Position numbers and translations under genes: made by a program. A stretch of DNA of 64,000 nucleotides. Source: Flavobacteriales bacterium. GTDB lineage: Bacteria; Bacteroidota; Bacteroidia; Flavobacteriales_F; PHOS-HE28. The stretch lies in NCBI GenBank assembly GCA_020635675.1, contig JACJZJ010000005.1:1-64000 (forward strand), written 5' to 3'. The notes beneath the pieces were generated by a model, which made no database searches, was not told where the DNA came from, and saw only the letters and a list, made by a program, of their open reading frames with translations. Numbering within the stretch: the first letter of the stretch is position 1; each line of letters starts with the position of its first letter. Positions 26,551-36,298 of this stretch are shown piece by piece.

Positions 26551-27591
26551 ATGCGAGCGATCAAAACCATATTCATCATTCTAGGCGCGATCGTCGGGCT
26601 GTTGATCATACTTGGACTGATCGGCCCAAAGACCTCGGTGGTGGAACGCTCCACAAGCATCAATGCACCTGCAGAGGTCATATATCCGATGGTCGCCTCC
26701 TTGAAGACCATGCACGAATGGAGCCCATGGAAGGACATGGAAAAGGATCAGGAGGTCCAGTTCACCGGTGAGGATGGCGCGGTCGGGTCCGTGCAGACCT
26801 GGGCGGGCGACACGGTGGGGTCCGGAAGTATGGAGGTGATCGAACTGGAAGCGAACAAGCATGTGGGAACGGACCTGAGGTTCATCAAACCTTGGGAGGC
26901 GCAGAGCAAGGTCGACCTGGACCTGGAGGCCGATGGCGACGCCGCCACGAAGGTGACCTGGAAAATGACCCAGGAGAACGGCTTCATGGGACGCATCATG
27001 TCCGTATTCATGAACATGGACAAGATGGTCGGCCCCGATTTCGAGAAAGGCCTTGCGAAGTTGAAGACGATGGCCGAGGCCAAGGAAGGCGAACTCGCTG
27101 AACTGCGGAAGAAGACCTTCAACGGTTATGTCATCGAGACCGTCGATCGCCCGGAAATGGTCTATGTGGGAAAGCGGAAAGTGGTGAAGTGGAAGGATAT
27201 GCAGGGTTACTTCGGTTCCACCTTCGGTGCCGCATTCCCAGCTGTGTCCAAGGCAGGACTTGAGATGAGCGGTGCCCCTTCCGGGCTCTATTACACCTGG
27301 GACGAGGAGAACAAGCAGGCGGACCTGATGGCCGGTATTCCTGTTGCCGGAGGAGCGGACACCAAAGTGGCCGGTATGCAAACGGCCGTGGTTCCCGCTG
27401 GCAAGGCCCTGTTCATCCCCTACACGGGCGGTTACCATGGAAGCGGAAAGGCCCACGAAGCCATGGACCAGATGATGAAGGCCAATGGTCTGGAGTTCCG
27501 GGATGTGGTGATCGAGGAGTATGTGACGGACCCCATGAAGGAACCCGATAGCACCAGGTGGTTGACGAACATCTTTTACATGATCAAGTGA
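26551..27591 (+). CDS. SRPBCC plus GyrI-like domain protein
   Basis: The 346-residue protein has one N-terminal transmembrane helix (I-F-I-I-L-G-A-I-V-G-L-L-I-I-L). A polyketide-cyclase-type SRPBCC domain follows (about residues 28-175, S-I-N-A-P-A-E-V-I-Y-P, then W-S-P-W-K), and then a GyrI-like effector-binding domain (about 195-345). Both domains bind small hydrophobic ligands. There is no DNA-binding domain. An A-A-A-G-G-A-G sequence precedes the start at 26551, an unusually good Shine-Dalgarno site for this phylum. Confidence 0.88.
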   Translation: MRAIKTIFIILGAIVGLLIILGLIGPKTSVVERSTSINAPAEVIYPMVASLKTMHEWSPWKDMEKDQEVQFTGEDGAVGSVQTWAGDTVGSGSMEVIELEANKHVGTDLRFIKPWEAQSKVDLDLEADGDAATKVTWKMTQENGFMGRIMSVFMNMDKMVGPDFEKGLAKLKTMAEAKEGELAELRKKTFNGYVIETVDRPEMVYVGKRKVVKWKDMQGYFGSTFGAAFPAVSKAGLEMSGAPSGLYYTWDEENKQADLMAGIPVAGGADTKVAGMQTAVVPAGKALFIPYTGGYHGSGKAHEAMDQMMKANGLEFRDVVIEEYVTDPMKEPDSTRWLTNIFYMIK

Positions 27592-27611
27592 TCCCTCGAA
27601 GATGATGGGAG

Positions 27612-27640
27612 AAGGCCCGGTCGGACCGACCGGGCCTTTT
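27612..27640 (+). terminator. Rho-independent terminator after the SRPBCC/GyrI gene
   Basis: Perfect 12-bp arms (27612-27623 and 27627-27638) with a three-base loop run into T-T-T-T. The hairpin lies 20 bp past the stop. Confidence 0.9.
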
Positions 27641-27665
27641 CCTTGTGGTCCACGAATGTCGACCG

Positions 27666-28706
27666 ATGCGCGCGCTCATTGCTTCATACCGCCTCCGGTT
27701 CCGCCGACCCTTTGCCATCGCCCATGGTACACGGGATGGCACCGATTCGGTTTTCATCCGTATCGACCATAATGACCTATCGGGGTATGGCGAAGCAACG
27801 ATACCTCCCTATCTGGGATCGACGGCACGGTCGGTCGTGGAGGACCTCACCGCATGGGTCGGTCGCGCTCAGAGGGATGAGGACCCGGCAATGGCCATTG
27901 CGCGTTTGGAAGAACTCAATGGGAACACGCCCGCCAGGAATGCACTCTCGATGGCTTTGATCGACTTGCAATGCAAACGATCATATATACCTGTATATCA
28001 ATATCTTAAATCCTACGAAACCGGTCTTCCGATAACATTGGTGACCCTGGGTATCGGATCGACCGAAGACCTCCATGAGCGCATTGCCGAACTTCCAAGC
28101 AGCGGCGCGTTGAAGATCAAGCTGGGTGGTGAACGTGACGACGCGGTGCTGCGGATGCTCGCGAATATCGATGCTCGGCCGCTCTTCCTTGACGCCAACC
28201 GCTCGCTGCGGAGTGTCGGTCAGGTGGTACAACTGCTAGAAGCGGCCGGTCCCTCGAACGTGATCGGATTGGAGCAACCGTTCCCTGAACAGGAGTTCGC
28301 GAAATTCGCGGAATTGAAGTCCCTGGGGCTGGTGCCGGTCTATGGTGATGAATCCGTTCAGGACATCACGGACCTGGCTCGCTGGGCCGAAGTCTTGGAC
28401 GGTGTGAACATCAAACTGATGAAATGCGGCGGATTGGACCGCGCACGAGACATGGTCGCAGCGTCGCGTAGCGCCGGCCTGTCCGTCATGTTGGGAAGCA
28501 TGAGCGAGAGCAGTCTGGGTTGCACCGCCATGGCGCATTTGGCTTCAGCCGCGGATGTGGTCGACCTGGACGGCCCTTGGTTGCTTGAGAACGACCCATT
28601 CAAGGGGTTGGGAATGGACGCGGCCGGGCGGATGATACTCCCAGGAGGATCCGGCATTGGTGCTGACCTGATCGGAGACCTGGCGTTTGAAATGATTGGC
28701 GCATAA
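27666..28706 (+). CDS. Dipeptide epimerase (enolase superfamily, MLE-like)
   Basis: The 346-residue protein has the L-Ala-D/L-Glu epimerase plan: a K-I-K-L-G-G motif near residue 149 (paired catalytic Lys), metal ligands in L-D-A-N-R (about 176), L-E-Q-P (about 202) and D-E-S (about 227), and the second catalytic Lys in K-L-M-K-C-G-G (about 250). It would interconvert L- and D-residues of a dipeptide, often from murein recycling. There are no murein genes nearby. An AT-rich patch near 27985-28030 lies within the gene. Confidence 0.9.
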   Translation: MRALIASYRLRFRRPFAIAHGTRDGTDSVFIRIDHNDLSGYGEATIPPYLGSTARSVVEDLTAWVGRAQRDEDPAMAIARLEELNGNTPARNALSMALIDLQCKRSYIPVYQYLKSYETGLPITLVTLGIGSTEDLHERIAELPSSGALKIKLGGERDDAVLRMLANIDARPLFLDANRSLRSVGQVVQLLEAAGPSNVIGLEQPFPEQEFAKFAELKSLGLVPVYGDESVQDITDLARWAEVLDGVNIKLMKCGGLDRARDMVAASRSAGLSVMLGSMSESSLGCTAMAHLASAADVVDLDGPWLLENDPFKGLGMDAAGRMILPGGSGIGADLIGDLAFEMIGA

Positions 28707-28804
28707 TTTATATTATGTTAATTCATATTTTGCTGATATTCACCGAACCTCCTTGCACGAGCCACCATTTGGCAATGGTTCCGCCACCCCACTATTGAAG
28801 CGCC

Positions 28805-29656
28805 ATGGACCTTCCATTCATTCGTCGGGCGCTGCGTGGTATCATTCGGAACACCTCCTTTCGCGGACGCTATCGCCTTGCGGACCTGATCGGCCGTTGG
28901 GCCGCACCCAAGCAACCGATCGTTCTGCGCTTGAACGGTCTCCGCATGGAGCTTGACCAAACGCTGTTGCTCCATCGGTTGATCTACTATGGCCTATATG
29001 AGGAGCAACTTCTGGCGTTCGTTGACCGGTTCCTTCGCCCCGGGATGATCGTGATCGACGGCGGGTGCAACATCGGCTATTTCGCCGCGCGCTGCCTGGG
29101 CCCGGTCGGCGCCGCGGGCCGCGTGATCTCTTTCGAGCCTTCACCAACGTGTCTGGCCACCCTGCGATCACTGAACTGCGCAACGCACCCGCCCAACTGG
29201 TCCTTGGAACCCATGGCCTTGAGCGACATCCCGAGGGAGGACATCTTTTTCGATACGCCTCGCGTGCTCACCATGGGCTATGCCTGCCTGGCCGGTGTCC
29301 ATGACCCCCGGGACAAGATGCCACACGCGGTGCGGGTGACGACGGTGGATGCCTATCGCGCCACCCGAAGGATCGAGCGGATCGACCTGCTCAAGCTCGA
29401 TATCGAGGGTTCGGAGCTCCCTGCATTGATGGGTGCCCGGACCAGCCTTGCTGAGGGACGGATCGGTGCGGTGCTCGTCGAGACCACGTTGGATGGACCG
29501 CGGCGTCCGGAGGTCGAAGCCATGGTCGACCTGATGCGGACCATGGGCTATCGCGCTTACCTCCCGCAGCCTGGTGGCCGTTTGCGACCCATCGATCTGC
29601 TCGCACGACATGAATTCCGAGCTGACGTGGTATGGTCCCGTCATCCGGAACCCTGA
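28805..29656 (+). CDS. FkbM-family methyltransferase
   Basis: The 283-residue protein has the SAM-binding motif I-D-G-G-C-N-I-G-Y-F near residue 85, F-E-P-S-P near 113, and the family block L-L-K-L-D-I-E-G-S-E near 198. FkbM enzymes methylate oxygen atoms on sugars or polyketides. A glycan or exopolysaccharide substrate is a fair guess, but no glycosyltransferases flank it. An AT-rich intergenic stretch of about 60 bp upstream (28706-28765), including T-A-T-T-T-T-G, probably carries its promoter. Confidence 0.9.
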   Translation: MDLPFIRRALRGIIRNTSFRGRYRLADLIGRWAAPKQPIVLRLNGLRMELDQTLLLHRLIYYGLYEEQLLAFVDRFLRPGMIVIDGGCNIGYFAARCLGPVGAAGRVISFEPSPTCLATLRSLNCATHPPNWSLEPMALSDIPREDIFFDTPRVLTMGYACLAGVHDPRDKMPHAVRVTTVDAYRATRRIERIDLLKLDIEGSELPALMGARTSLAEGRIGAVLVETTLDGPRRPEVEAMVDLMRTMGYRAYLPQPGGRLRPIDLLARHEFRADVVWSRHPEP

Positions 29657-29662
29657 AAAGCA

Positions 29663-29686
29663 AAGGACCGGGTCACCCCGGTCCTT
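29663..29686. terminator. Bidirectional terminator between convergent genes
   Basis: Ten-bp arms (29663-29672 and 29677-29686) with a four-base loop lie between the stop at 29656 and the TPR gene end at 29711. The minus side has the better T-rich tail. Confidence 0.8.
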
Positions 29687-29710
29687 CTCCCTTGACACCC
29701 TATCGGGATG

Positions 29711-30889
29711 CTAGTTCCCGAGGAGTTTCTTCATCTCCGCTGCCTTCTCCAGGTCATTGGTCTTGGCATACAGCTTCATCAACTGCTGGATCGTCGGCTT
29801 ATCGTCCGGTTGCAATGCGTGCGCCTTTTCGAAGTAAGGCACGGCCTTCAGATAGATGTCGTCACAGGCCGCCTTCTCCTTCATGTACTTCGCGTTGTCC
29901 TTGATCGCGTTCGCCTTCTCGTAGCAATTGGCCGCGCGGTTGTTGTAGAGGACACCGATATTGAAGTACGCATCGAAGAAGTTCGGGTCTTTTTCGATGC
30001 TCATTTTGTAGGCCTCCTCGGCCTTCCCGGACCATTGGAGCATATCCTCCTCGGAGATCGCATCACCCTCCTTCGCAGTACTTTTCGCGTCGTACAGGCT
30101 GCCGAGCACGGAGTAGAGCACGGCGTTGTCGGGATCCGCCTGGATCGCCTCCTGGACGCTCGCCTCCGCCTCCGCGGAACGCCCAGCCTCCAATTGGAAG
30201 TTCAATTCGTCCAGGATCAGGTCCTTGTTGCCGGGGTATTTGGCCAGCCCTCGTTCCGCCGTGGCGATGGCACCATCAACGTCCCCTTCCTTCTTCTGAA
30301 GGCTGGCCATGTAACGGTACACCTCGGGCTTGTCGTAGCCCAGCTCGATGCACCGGCCGTAGAGTTCGATCGCCTTCGGACCATCTCCTTTCGTCTCGTA
30401 GGTCAGGGCCGAGTTGAAGATGGCGTTGGTGTCCACTTGACCAAAGGCCGATGCGATCCGTATCGAGTTGTCGTAGAGCTGGATCGCCTTCTCGAAATCC
30501 TTGGCTCCGAAAGCATCATTGCCCTTGTTCAGGGATGCCGCTTGCAGCGCCCCGAGGTTCTGGACGATCTCGTTCTTGTAGTTGCCTTTGGTATCCAGGT
30601 CCCTGGCCTTCAGGTAGCTGTCGATCGCCTTCTGCATCGCATCGGGGTATTGGGCCTTCAGCGCGTCATCGGTACCCAGGGCGATCAGACGATAGATATC
30701 ACCCCGGTAGCGCCAGGTCTTCTCCTTGCCCATCGTCCCCTCATTGGCGGCCGCCTGGTCGATGTAATCGGCGGCTTTCCCCAGTTCGCCATCCTGCATG
30801 TAGTTGTAGGCGTTCACCACGTTGGCGTTCTGGGCGTTCGCCAAAAGCACCAGACCGGCGCCGAGAGAGGTCAATGTCGTGCGGATCAT
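29711..30889 (-). CDS. Secreted tetratricopeptide-repeat protein
   Basis: The 392-residue protein has a signal peptide (M-I-R-T-T-L-T-S-L, ending near A-N-A-Q) and about eight TPR-like helix pairs, with A-Y-x-x-G/A and N-x-G-x-L patterns throughout. It is likely a periplasmic protein-interaction scaffold. A TPR gene directly after gyrA is a conserved arrangement in Flavobacteria. I chose the start at 30889 for the signal peptide; an ATG at 30910 overlaps the gyrA stop and would add seven residues. Confidence 0.87.
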   Translation of the reverse strand: MIRTTLTSLGAGLVLLANAQNANVVNAYNYMQDGELGKAADYIDQAAANEGTMGKEKTWRYRGDIYRLIALGTDDALKAQYPDAMQKAIDSYLKARDLDTKGNYKNEIVQNLGALQAASLNKGNDAFGAKDFEKAIQLYDNSIRIASAFGQVDTNAIFNSALTYETKGDGPKAIELYGRCIELGYDKPEVYRYMASLQKKEGDVDGAIATAERGLAKYPGNKDLILDELNFQLEAGRSAEAEASVQEAIQADPDNAVLYSVLGSLYDAKSTAKEGDAISEEDMLQWSGKAEEAYKMSIEKDPNFFDAYFNIGVLYNNRAANCYEKANAIKDNAKYMKEKAACDDIYLKAVPYFEKAHALQPDDKPTIQQLMKLYAKTNDLEKAAEMKKLLGN

Positions 30890-30906
30890 GTCTTCAAGGT
30901 TCGTTC

Positions 30907-33459
30907 TCATTCTTCTGGCGTGGCAGTATCAACTTCGGTGCCATTCGCACCTTCGGTCCCCTGCTCCTCTTCCACGTGCAGTTCAGCGTCCACCTTGGCC
31001 ACGGCCGCTATCTGGTCGTTCTTGCGCAGGTCGATGAGACGAACGCCTTGCGTGGCCCGGCCGAGCACGCGCAGTTGCTCCAGGTTCATGCGGATCGCCA
31101 GGCCGCTGCGGTTGATGATCATGAGATGGTCATCGTCCTTTACATCCTTGATGGCGATCAAACGACCGGTCTTATCCGTCACCTGCATCGTTTTGACACC
31201 CTTGCCACCCCTGTTCACCATGCGGTAGATGTACTCGCCTTCGTCGTCCTGAATGGCCGACCGCTTTCCGTAGCCTTTCTCGCTGACGACGAGCACCTGC
31301 CGGGTGGCGAGCTCTTCCTTGTCCACCGCGATCATGCCGATCACCTCGTTGTCGGCTGAACCACCGGTCAGGTTCATCCCTCTTACCCCGCTGGCGCTCC
31401 TACCCATGGGGCGCACATCGCTCTCCTGGAAATGGACCGCCCTCCCGTCCCGACTGGCCAGGATGATGTGGCTGTTGCCATTGGTGAGCTTGGCCTCCAG
31501 TAGTTCGTCACCCTCGCGGATGTTCACGGCGATGATCCCGTTCGCACGAGGTCGGCTGTACGCCTCCAAGGTGGTCTTCTTGATGACCCCCTTCTTGGTG
31601 CAGAGCGTTACGAAATGGTCGTTGAGATACTCGGGGTCCTTCAGGTCCGTGACGTTCAGATAGGCCACGACCTTGTCATCGCCCTCGATCTGCACGAGGT
31701 TCTGAATGGCCCTGCCTTTGCTCTGACGCGTACCTTCAGGAATGTCGAACACCCGCATCCAGTAGCACCTCCCCTTCTGGGTGAAGATGAGCAGATAGTT
31801 GTGGTTCGTGGCCACGAACAGATGTTCCAGGAAATCCTCGTCACGCGTCGTACTGCCCTTGCTGCCGATGCCGCCGCGGGCCTGGGTGCGGAATTCGGCA
31901 AGTGGCGTCCGTTTGATGTAGCCCAGATGACTGATCGTGACCGCGACCGCCTCATCGGCGATAAGGTCCTCGATCCGCATATCGCCACTGGCATGCACGA
32001 TCTCCGTCCGGCGGGCATCGCCATATTTCTCTTTGATCTCGAGGGTCTCATCCTTGATGATCTTCATGCGCAACCCCTCGTCGGCGAGCACCCCCCGCAG
32101 ATAGGCGATCGTCTTCATGAGTTCGGCGTGCTCTTCGCGGATCTTGTCCCGTTCAAGGCCCGTGAGCCGCTGCAGGCGCATATCGAGAATGGCCCGTGCC
32201 TGGATCTCGCTGAGACCGAATTGCTTCATGAGCCCCACCCTGGCGATATCGGGCGTTTCACTGCCCCGGATAAGGGCGATCACGGCATCCAGGTGGTCAA
32301 GGGCCACCAGAAGGCCCTCCAAGATGTGAGCGCGTTCCTCCGCCTTGCGCAGATCGAATTTCGTTCGGCGCACCACCACATCATGGCGGTGATCCACGAA
32401 GCGGGCGATCATGTCCTTCAGCCCGAGCAGCATGGGCCTGCCGCTCACCAGCGCGATGTTGTTCACGCTGAAACTCGTCTGAAGTGAACTGTACTTGTAG
32501 AGCTGGTTGAGCACCACCGTGCCCATTGCTTCGCGTTTGACATCATAGACCACGCGAATGCCTTTCCGATCGCTGTAGTCGTTGACATCACTGATGCCCT
32601 CGATCCGCTTGTCGTTGACCAGGTCGGCCACACCCTTCACCAACTGCACGGCCTTGTTCACCTGGTAGGGGATCTCCGTGCAGATGATGCTCTCCCTGCC
32701 GGTGCGATCATCCTCTTCGATATGGCATTTCGCACGCAGTACGACACGGCCGCGGCCGGTCTCGTAGGCCTCACGGATGCCATCCACCCCATAGATCACG
32801 CCACCCGTCGGAAAGTCGGGGCCCTTGATGTGCGCCATCAGACCCGCCACGTCGATCTCCTTGTCATCGATATAGGCCACCACCCCGTCACAGACCTCGC
32901 TCAGATTGTGCGGAGGCATGTTGGTGGCCATGCCCACGGCAATACCAGCCGCCCCATTGACCAGGAGGGTCGGTACGCGGGTGGGCATCACGGTCGGTTC
33001 CTCCAGGGTATCGTCGAAGTTGGGGCGGGTGTCCACCGTTTCTTTGTCCAGATCGGCCAGGACCTCTTCGGCGACCTTGCGCAGGCGGGCCTCCGTATAC
33101 CGCATGGCCGCCGGACTGTCGCCATCGATGCTGCCGAAGTTTCCCTGCCCATCGACCAGAGGGTAGCGCAGGCTCCAGTCCTGGGCCATCCGGACCATGG
33201 CGTCATAAACGCTGCTATCTCCGTGGGGGTGGTACTTGCCGAGCACCTCACCGACGATACGTGCACTTTTCTTGTAGGGTCGGTTGCTCAGGACCCCCAA
33301 CTCCTGCATACCATAGAGCACGCGCCGGTGCACGGGCTTCAACCCGTCCCGAACATCGGGCAGGGCCCGGCTGACAATGACCGACATCGAGTAGTCGATG
33401 TAGGCGGTCCGCATCTCGTTCTCGATGTTGATCGGTATGATCTTCTCTCCTTCTGCCAT
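30907..33459 (-). CDS. gyrA: DNA gyrase subunit A
   Basis: The 850-residue protein is a full-length gyrase A. It opens M-A-E-G-E-K-I-I-P-I-N-I-E, and the active-site Tyr121 lies in A-A-M-R-Y-T-E-A-R. The C-terminal part has the repeated beta-pinwheel strands and an acidic tail. With GyrB it introduces negative supercoils using ATP. In the quinolone-resistance region the residues matching E. coli Ser83 and Asp87 are Ser82 and Asp86, so the susceptible form is kept. The start at 33459 matches the family; the 24 codons upstream do not. Confidence 0.98.
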   Translation of the reverse strand: MAEGEKIIPINIENEMRTAYIDYSMSVIVSRALPDVRDGLKPVHRRVLYGMQELGVLSNRPYKKSARIVGEVLGKYHPHGDSSVYDAMVRMAQDWSLRYPLVDGQGNFGSIDGDSPAAMRYTEARLRKVAEEVLADLDKETVDTRPNFDDTLEEPTVMPTRVPTLLVNGAAGIAVGMATNMPPHNLSEVCDGVVAYIDDKEIDVAGLMAHIKGPDFPTGGVIYGVDGIREAYETGRGRVVLRAKCHIEEDDRTGRESIICTEIPYQVNKAVQLVKGVADLVNDKRIEGISDVNDYSDRKGIRVVYDVKREAMGTVVLNQLYKYSSLQTSFSVNNIALVSGRPMLLGLKDMIARFVDHRHDVVVRRTKFDLRKAEERAHILEGLLVALDHLDAVIALIRGSETPDIARVGLMKQFGLSEIQARAILDMRLQRLTGLERDKIREEHAELMKTIAYLRGVLADEGLRMKIIKDETLEIKEKYGDARRTEIVHASGDMRIEDLIADEAVAVTISHLGYIKRTPLAEFRTQARGGIGSKGSTTRDEDFLEHLFVATNHNYLLIFTQKGRCYWMRVFDIPEGTRQSKGRAIQNLVQIEGDDKVVAYLNVTDLKDPEYLNDHFVTLCTKKGVIKKTTLEAYSRPRANGIIAVNIREGDELLEAKLTNGNSHIILASRDGRAVHFQESDVRPMGRSASGVRGMNLTGGSADNEVIGMIAVDKEELATRQVLVVSEKGYGKRSAIQDDEGEYIYRMVNRGGKGVKTMQVTDKTGRLIAIKDVKDDDHLMIINRSGLAIRMNLEQLRVLGRATQGVRLIDLRKNDQIAAVAKVDAELHVEEEQGTEGANGTEVDTATPEE

Positions 33460-33552
33460 GGCTGTCAATTCGTCACTAGCACGGTCCTTGCTGGACCCCT
33501 TCGAAAGGGAGCCCGAAAGTACTCCATTCACGCGTTGCGAAAGCCACCGGAA

Positions 33553-33585
33553 TTTTCCACAAACCGCACACGATGCTGTGGATAA
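33553..33585. promoter_or_regulatory. Inverted pair of DnaA-box sequences
   Basis: T-T-T-T-C-C-A-C-A at 33553-33561 (one mismatch to TTATCCACA) faces T-G-T-G-G-A-T-A-A at 33577-33585 (an exact box on the minus strand). They lie in the 256-bp divergent gap between gyrA and clpC. I found no other close match while reading the window. Confidence 0.5.
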
Positions 33586-33715
33586 AAGAAAGGCGGTGGG
33601 AAAGGCTCGCGGAAGGCCGTTCGGCTAGCTTGCCCCCACTCCGGGAGCGCTTAACTTGGACGGACCGGCGACGGAACGAACGGCGCGGGCGCCACAAAGA
33701 ACCGTAGAGAAGCAA

Positions 33716-36295
33716 ATGGACGCCAAATTCTCACCTCGGGTCAGGGATGTGATCACGTACAGCCGTGAAGAAGCACTTCGCCTGGGCCACAATTACATCG
33801 GGATCGAGCACATCCTCCTGGGGATCATCCGCGAAGGGGAGGGAAATGCCGTGAAGATCCTGCAACGTCTGGATGTCGACCTTGATGAGCTGCGCAAGGT
33901 GGTGGAGGGGTCGATGGAGCCTGCCGGAGCCATGCGCCCACTGGACAAGGACAAGATCACCTTGATCAAGCAGGCCGAGAAAATGCTGAAGATCACCTTT
34001 CTGGAGGCCAAGCTGTTCAAGAGCCCGCACATCGACACGGAGCATCTTCTCCTGAGCATTCTCAAGGACGAGGACAATCTGGCGACGCGCACCCTGCACA
34101 AGTTCAACATCGATTACGACAATGTGAAGCACGAACTGGACGCCATCCTCGCCGATGGTCCGGGTCACATCTCACCCAAAGCCTCGGGGCCGCAAAGCAC
34201 GGACGATGACGACGACGAGGGCGGCAGCACCTATGGGGGATCCCCACGCAAGCAGGGGGACAGCAAGAGCAAGACCCCAGTGCTCGACAATTTCGGCCGG
34301 GACCTGACCAAATTGGCCGAGGACGGCAAATTGGATCCCATAGTGGGCAGGGAAAAGGAGATCGAACGGGTCAGCCAGGTACTGAGCCGCCGCAAGAAGA
34401 ACAACCCCGTGCTCATCGGTGAGCCTGGCGTGGGCAAGAGCGCGATCGCGGAAGGTCTGGCCTTGCGGATCATCCAACGGAAGGTCAGCCGAGTGCTCTT
34501 CAACAAGCGGATCGTGGCGCTGGACATCGCGAGCCTGGTGGCCGGCACCAAATACCGCGGCCAGTTCGAGGAACGGATGAAGGCGGTAATGAACGAACTG
34601 GAGAACAGTCCGGACGTGATCCTCTTCATCGACGAGATACATACCATCGTGGGTGCGGGTGGTGCGAGCGGCAGTCTGGATGCGAGCAATATGTTCAAGC
34701 CGGCCCTGGCGCGTGGTGAGATCCAGTGCATCGGTGCCACCACGCTGGACGAGTACCGCCAGTACATCGAAAAGGACGGTGCGTTGGAGCGCCGGTTCCA
34801 AAAGGTGATCGTGGAACCGACGAGCGTGGAAGAGACCATACAGATCCTCAACAACATCAAGGAGAAGTACGAGGACCACCACAATGTCAACTACACGCCC
34901 GAGGCCATCGAGGCGTGTGTGAAGCTCACGACCCGCTATATCACCGATCGCCACCTGCCCGACAAGGCCATTGATGCGCTTGATGAGGCGGGCAGCCGTG
35001 TCCACATCAGCAATATCGTCGTCCCGAAGAGCATTCTCGAGATCGAAGCGAAGATCGAGGAGGTGAAAGAGGAAAAGAACAAGGTGGTCCGCAGCCAGCG
35101 TTACGAAGAGGCCGCCAAGCTCAGGGACCGGGAGCGCCAATTGCAGGAGGACCTCGAAAAGGCGAAACGGCAATGGGAGGAGGAAAGCCGAAGCCATCGC
35201 ACGGTCGTCAACGAAGAGAACGTGGCGGAGGTGGTGGCCATGATGAGCGGCATTCCCGTGAACCGCATCGCCGAAAAGGAGAGTGGCAAACTGAAGCGGA
35301 TGAAGGAGGAGATGGTCGGCAAGGTGATCGGTCAGGAGGAGGCCGTTTCAAAGGTGGTCAAGGCCATCCAGCGGAATCGTGCCGGCCTGAAGGACCCCAA
35401 CAGACCGATCGGCAGCTTCATCTTCCTTGGCCCCACGGGCGTGGGAAAAACTCAGCTGGCCAAGGAACTGGCCAGGTATCTCTTCGATACGGAGGACGCG
35501 TTGATCCGCATCGACATGAGCGAATACATGGAGAAGTTCTCCGTGAGCCGGTTGATCGGGGCTCCTCCGGGGTATGTCGGCTACGAGGAAGGCGGCCAGT
35601 TGACCGAGAAAGTGCGTCGACGCCCCTACTCCATCATCCTGCTGGACGAGATCGAGAAGGCCCACCCGGACGTTTTCAACTTGTTGCTCCAAGCGCTCGA
35701 TGACGGAAAGATGACCGACAGCCTGGGGCGTCACATCGACTTCAAGAACACGATCATCATCATGACCTCGAACATCGGGGCACGTGACCTTCAGGATTAT
35801 GGCAAGGGCGTGGGCTTTGGCACGACCGCGCGCACGCAGGCCGCCGATGACAACAGCCGGGGCATCATCGAAAAGGCCCTGAAAAAGGCGTTCGCACCGG
35901 AGTTCCTCAATCGGATCGACGACATCGTGATGTTCAACTCCCTGAAAAGGGACGATATCCACAAGATCATCGACATCGAATTGGGGCACCTGTACGTCCG
36001 CATCAGCGAACTCGGGTACGAACTGAAGCTGACGGACGAGGCGAAGGACTTTCTCGTGGACAAGGGCTACGATGAGAAGTATGGCGCGCGACCGCTGAAG
36101 CGGGCGATCCAGAAGTACATCGAGGACCCCATGGCCGAGGAGATCATCAACCATGCGGTAGAAGAGGGCGACAAGATCACGGTGGGGCTCAACAAGGACA
36201 GGTCCGACCTCCAGATCAAGGTGAGCAAAGGCCGGAAGAAGGTGAGCAAGAGCGAAGGGGATGCCGGCAAAGAACCGCCGGCCGATCCTTCCTGA
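33716..36295 (+). CDS. clpC: ClpC-type AAA+ ATPase of the Clp protease
   Basis: The 859-residue protein has the ClpC layout: Clp_N repeats (about residues 1-145), AAA1 with G-E-P-G-V-G-K-S near 236, an M-domain with a UVR motif (Y-E-E-A-A-K-L-R-D near 462), and AAA2 with G-P-T-G-V-G-K-T near 572. It unfolds proteins for ClpP degradation. An acidic linker (D-D-D-D-E) joins the N-domain and AAA1. The start at 33716 gives the family N-terminus M-D-A-K-F-S. clpP is not in the window. Confidence 0.97.
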   Translation: MDAKFSPRVRDVITYSREEALRLGHNYIGIEHILLGIIREGEGNAVKILQRLDVDLDELRKVVEGSMEPAGAMRPLDKDKITLIKQAEKMLKITFLEAKLFKSPHIDTEHLLLSILKDEDNLATRTLHKFNIDYDNVKHELDAILADGPGHISPKASGPQSTDDDDDEGGSTYGGSPRKQGDSKSKTPVLDNFGRDLTKLAEDGKLDPIVGREKEIERVSQVLSRRKKNNPVLIGEPGVGKSAIAEGLALRIIQRKVSRVLFNKRIVALDIASLVAGTKYRGQFEERMKAVMNELENSPDVILFIDEIHTIVGAGGASGSLDASNMFKPALARGEIQCIGATTLDEYRQYIEKDGALERRFQKVIVEPTSVEETIQILNNIKEKYEDHHNVNYTPEAIEACVKLTTRYITDRHLPDKAIDALDEAGSRVHISNIVVPKSILEIEAKIEEVKEEKNKVVRSQRYEEAAKLRDRERQLQEDLEKAKRQWEEESRSHRTVVNEENVAEVVAMMSGIPVNRIAEKESGKLKRMKEEMVGKVIGQEEAVSKVVKAIQRNRAGLKDPNRPIGSFIFLGPTGVGKTQLAKELARYLFDTEDALIRIDMSEYMEKFSVSRLIGAPPGYVGYEEGGQLTEKVRRRPYSIILLDEIEKAHPDVFNLLLQALDDGKMTDSLGRHIDFKNTIIIMTSNIGARDLQDYGKGVGFGTTARTQAADDNSRGIIEKALKKAFAPEFLNRIDDIVMFNSLKRDDIHKIIDIELGHLYVRISELGYELKLTDEAKDFLVDKGYDEKYGARPLKRAIQKYIEDPMAEEIINHAVEEGDKITVGLNKDRSDLQIKVSKGRKKVSKSEGDAGKEPPADPS

Positions 36296-36298
36296 CCC

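Noticed and set aside
29708..31228. Plus-strand open frame of 506 codons
   Set aside because: It runs antisense to the TPR gene and into gyrA, with low-complexity composition and no family features.
33460..33715. Replication origin
   Set aside because: Only two DnaA-like boxes and no clear AT-rich unwinding region are visible; reported as a regulatory candidate instead.
34172..35197. Minus-strand open frame inside clpC
   Set aside because: It is antisense to a full-length clpC; the frame simply mirrors the codon bias of that gene.
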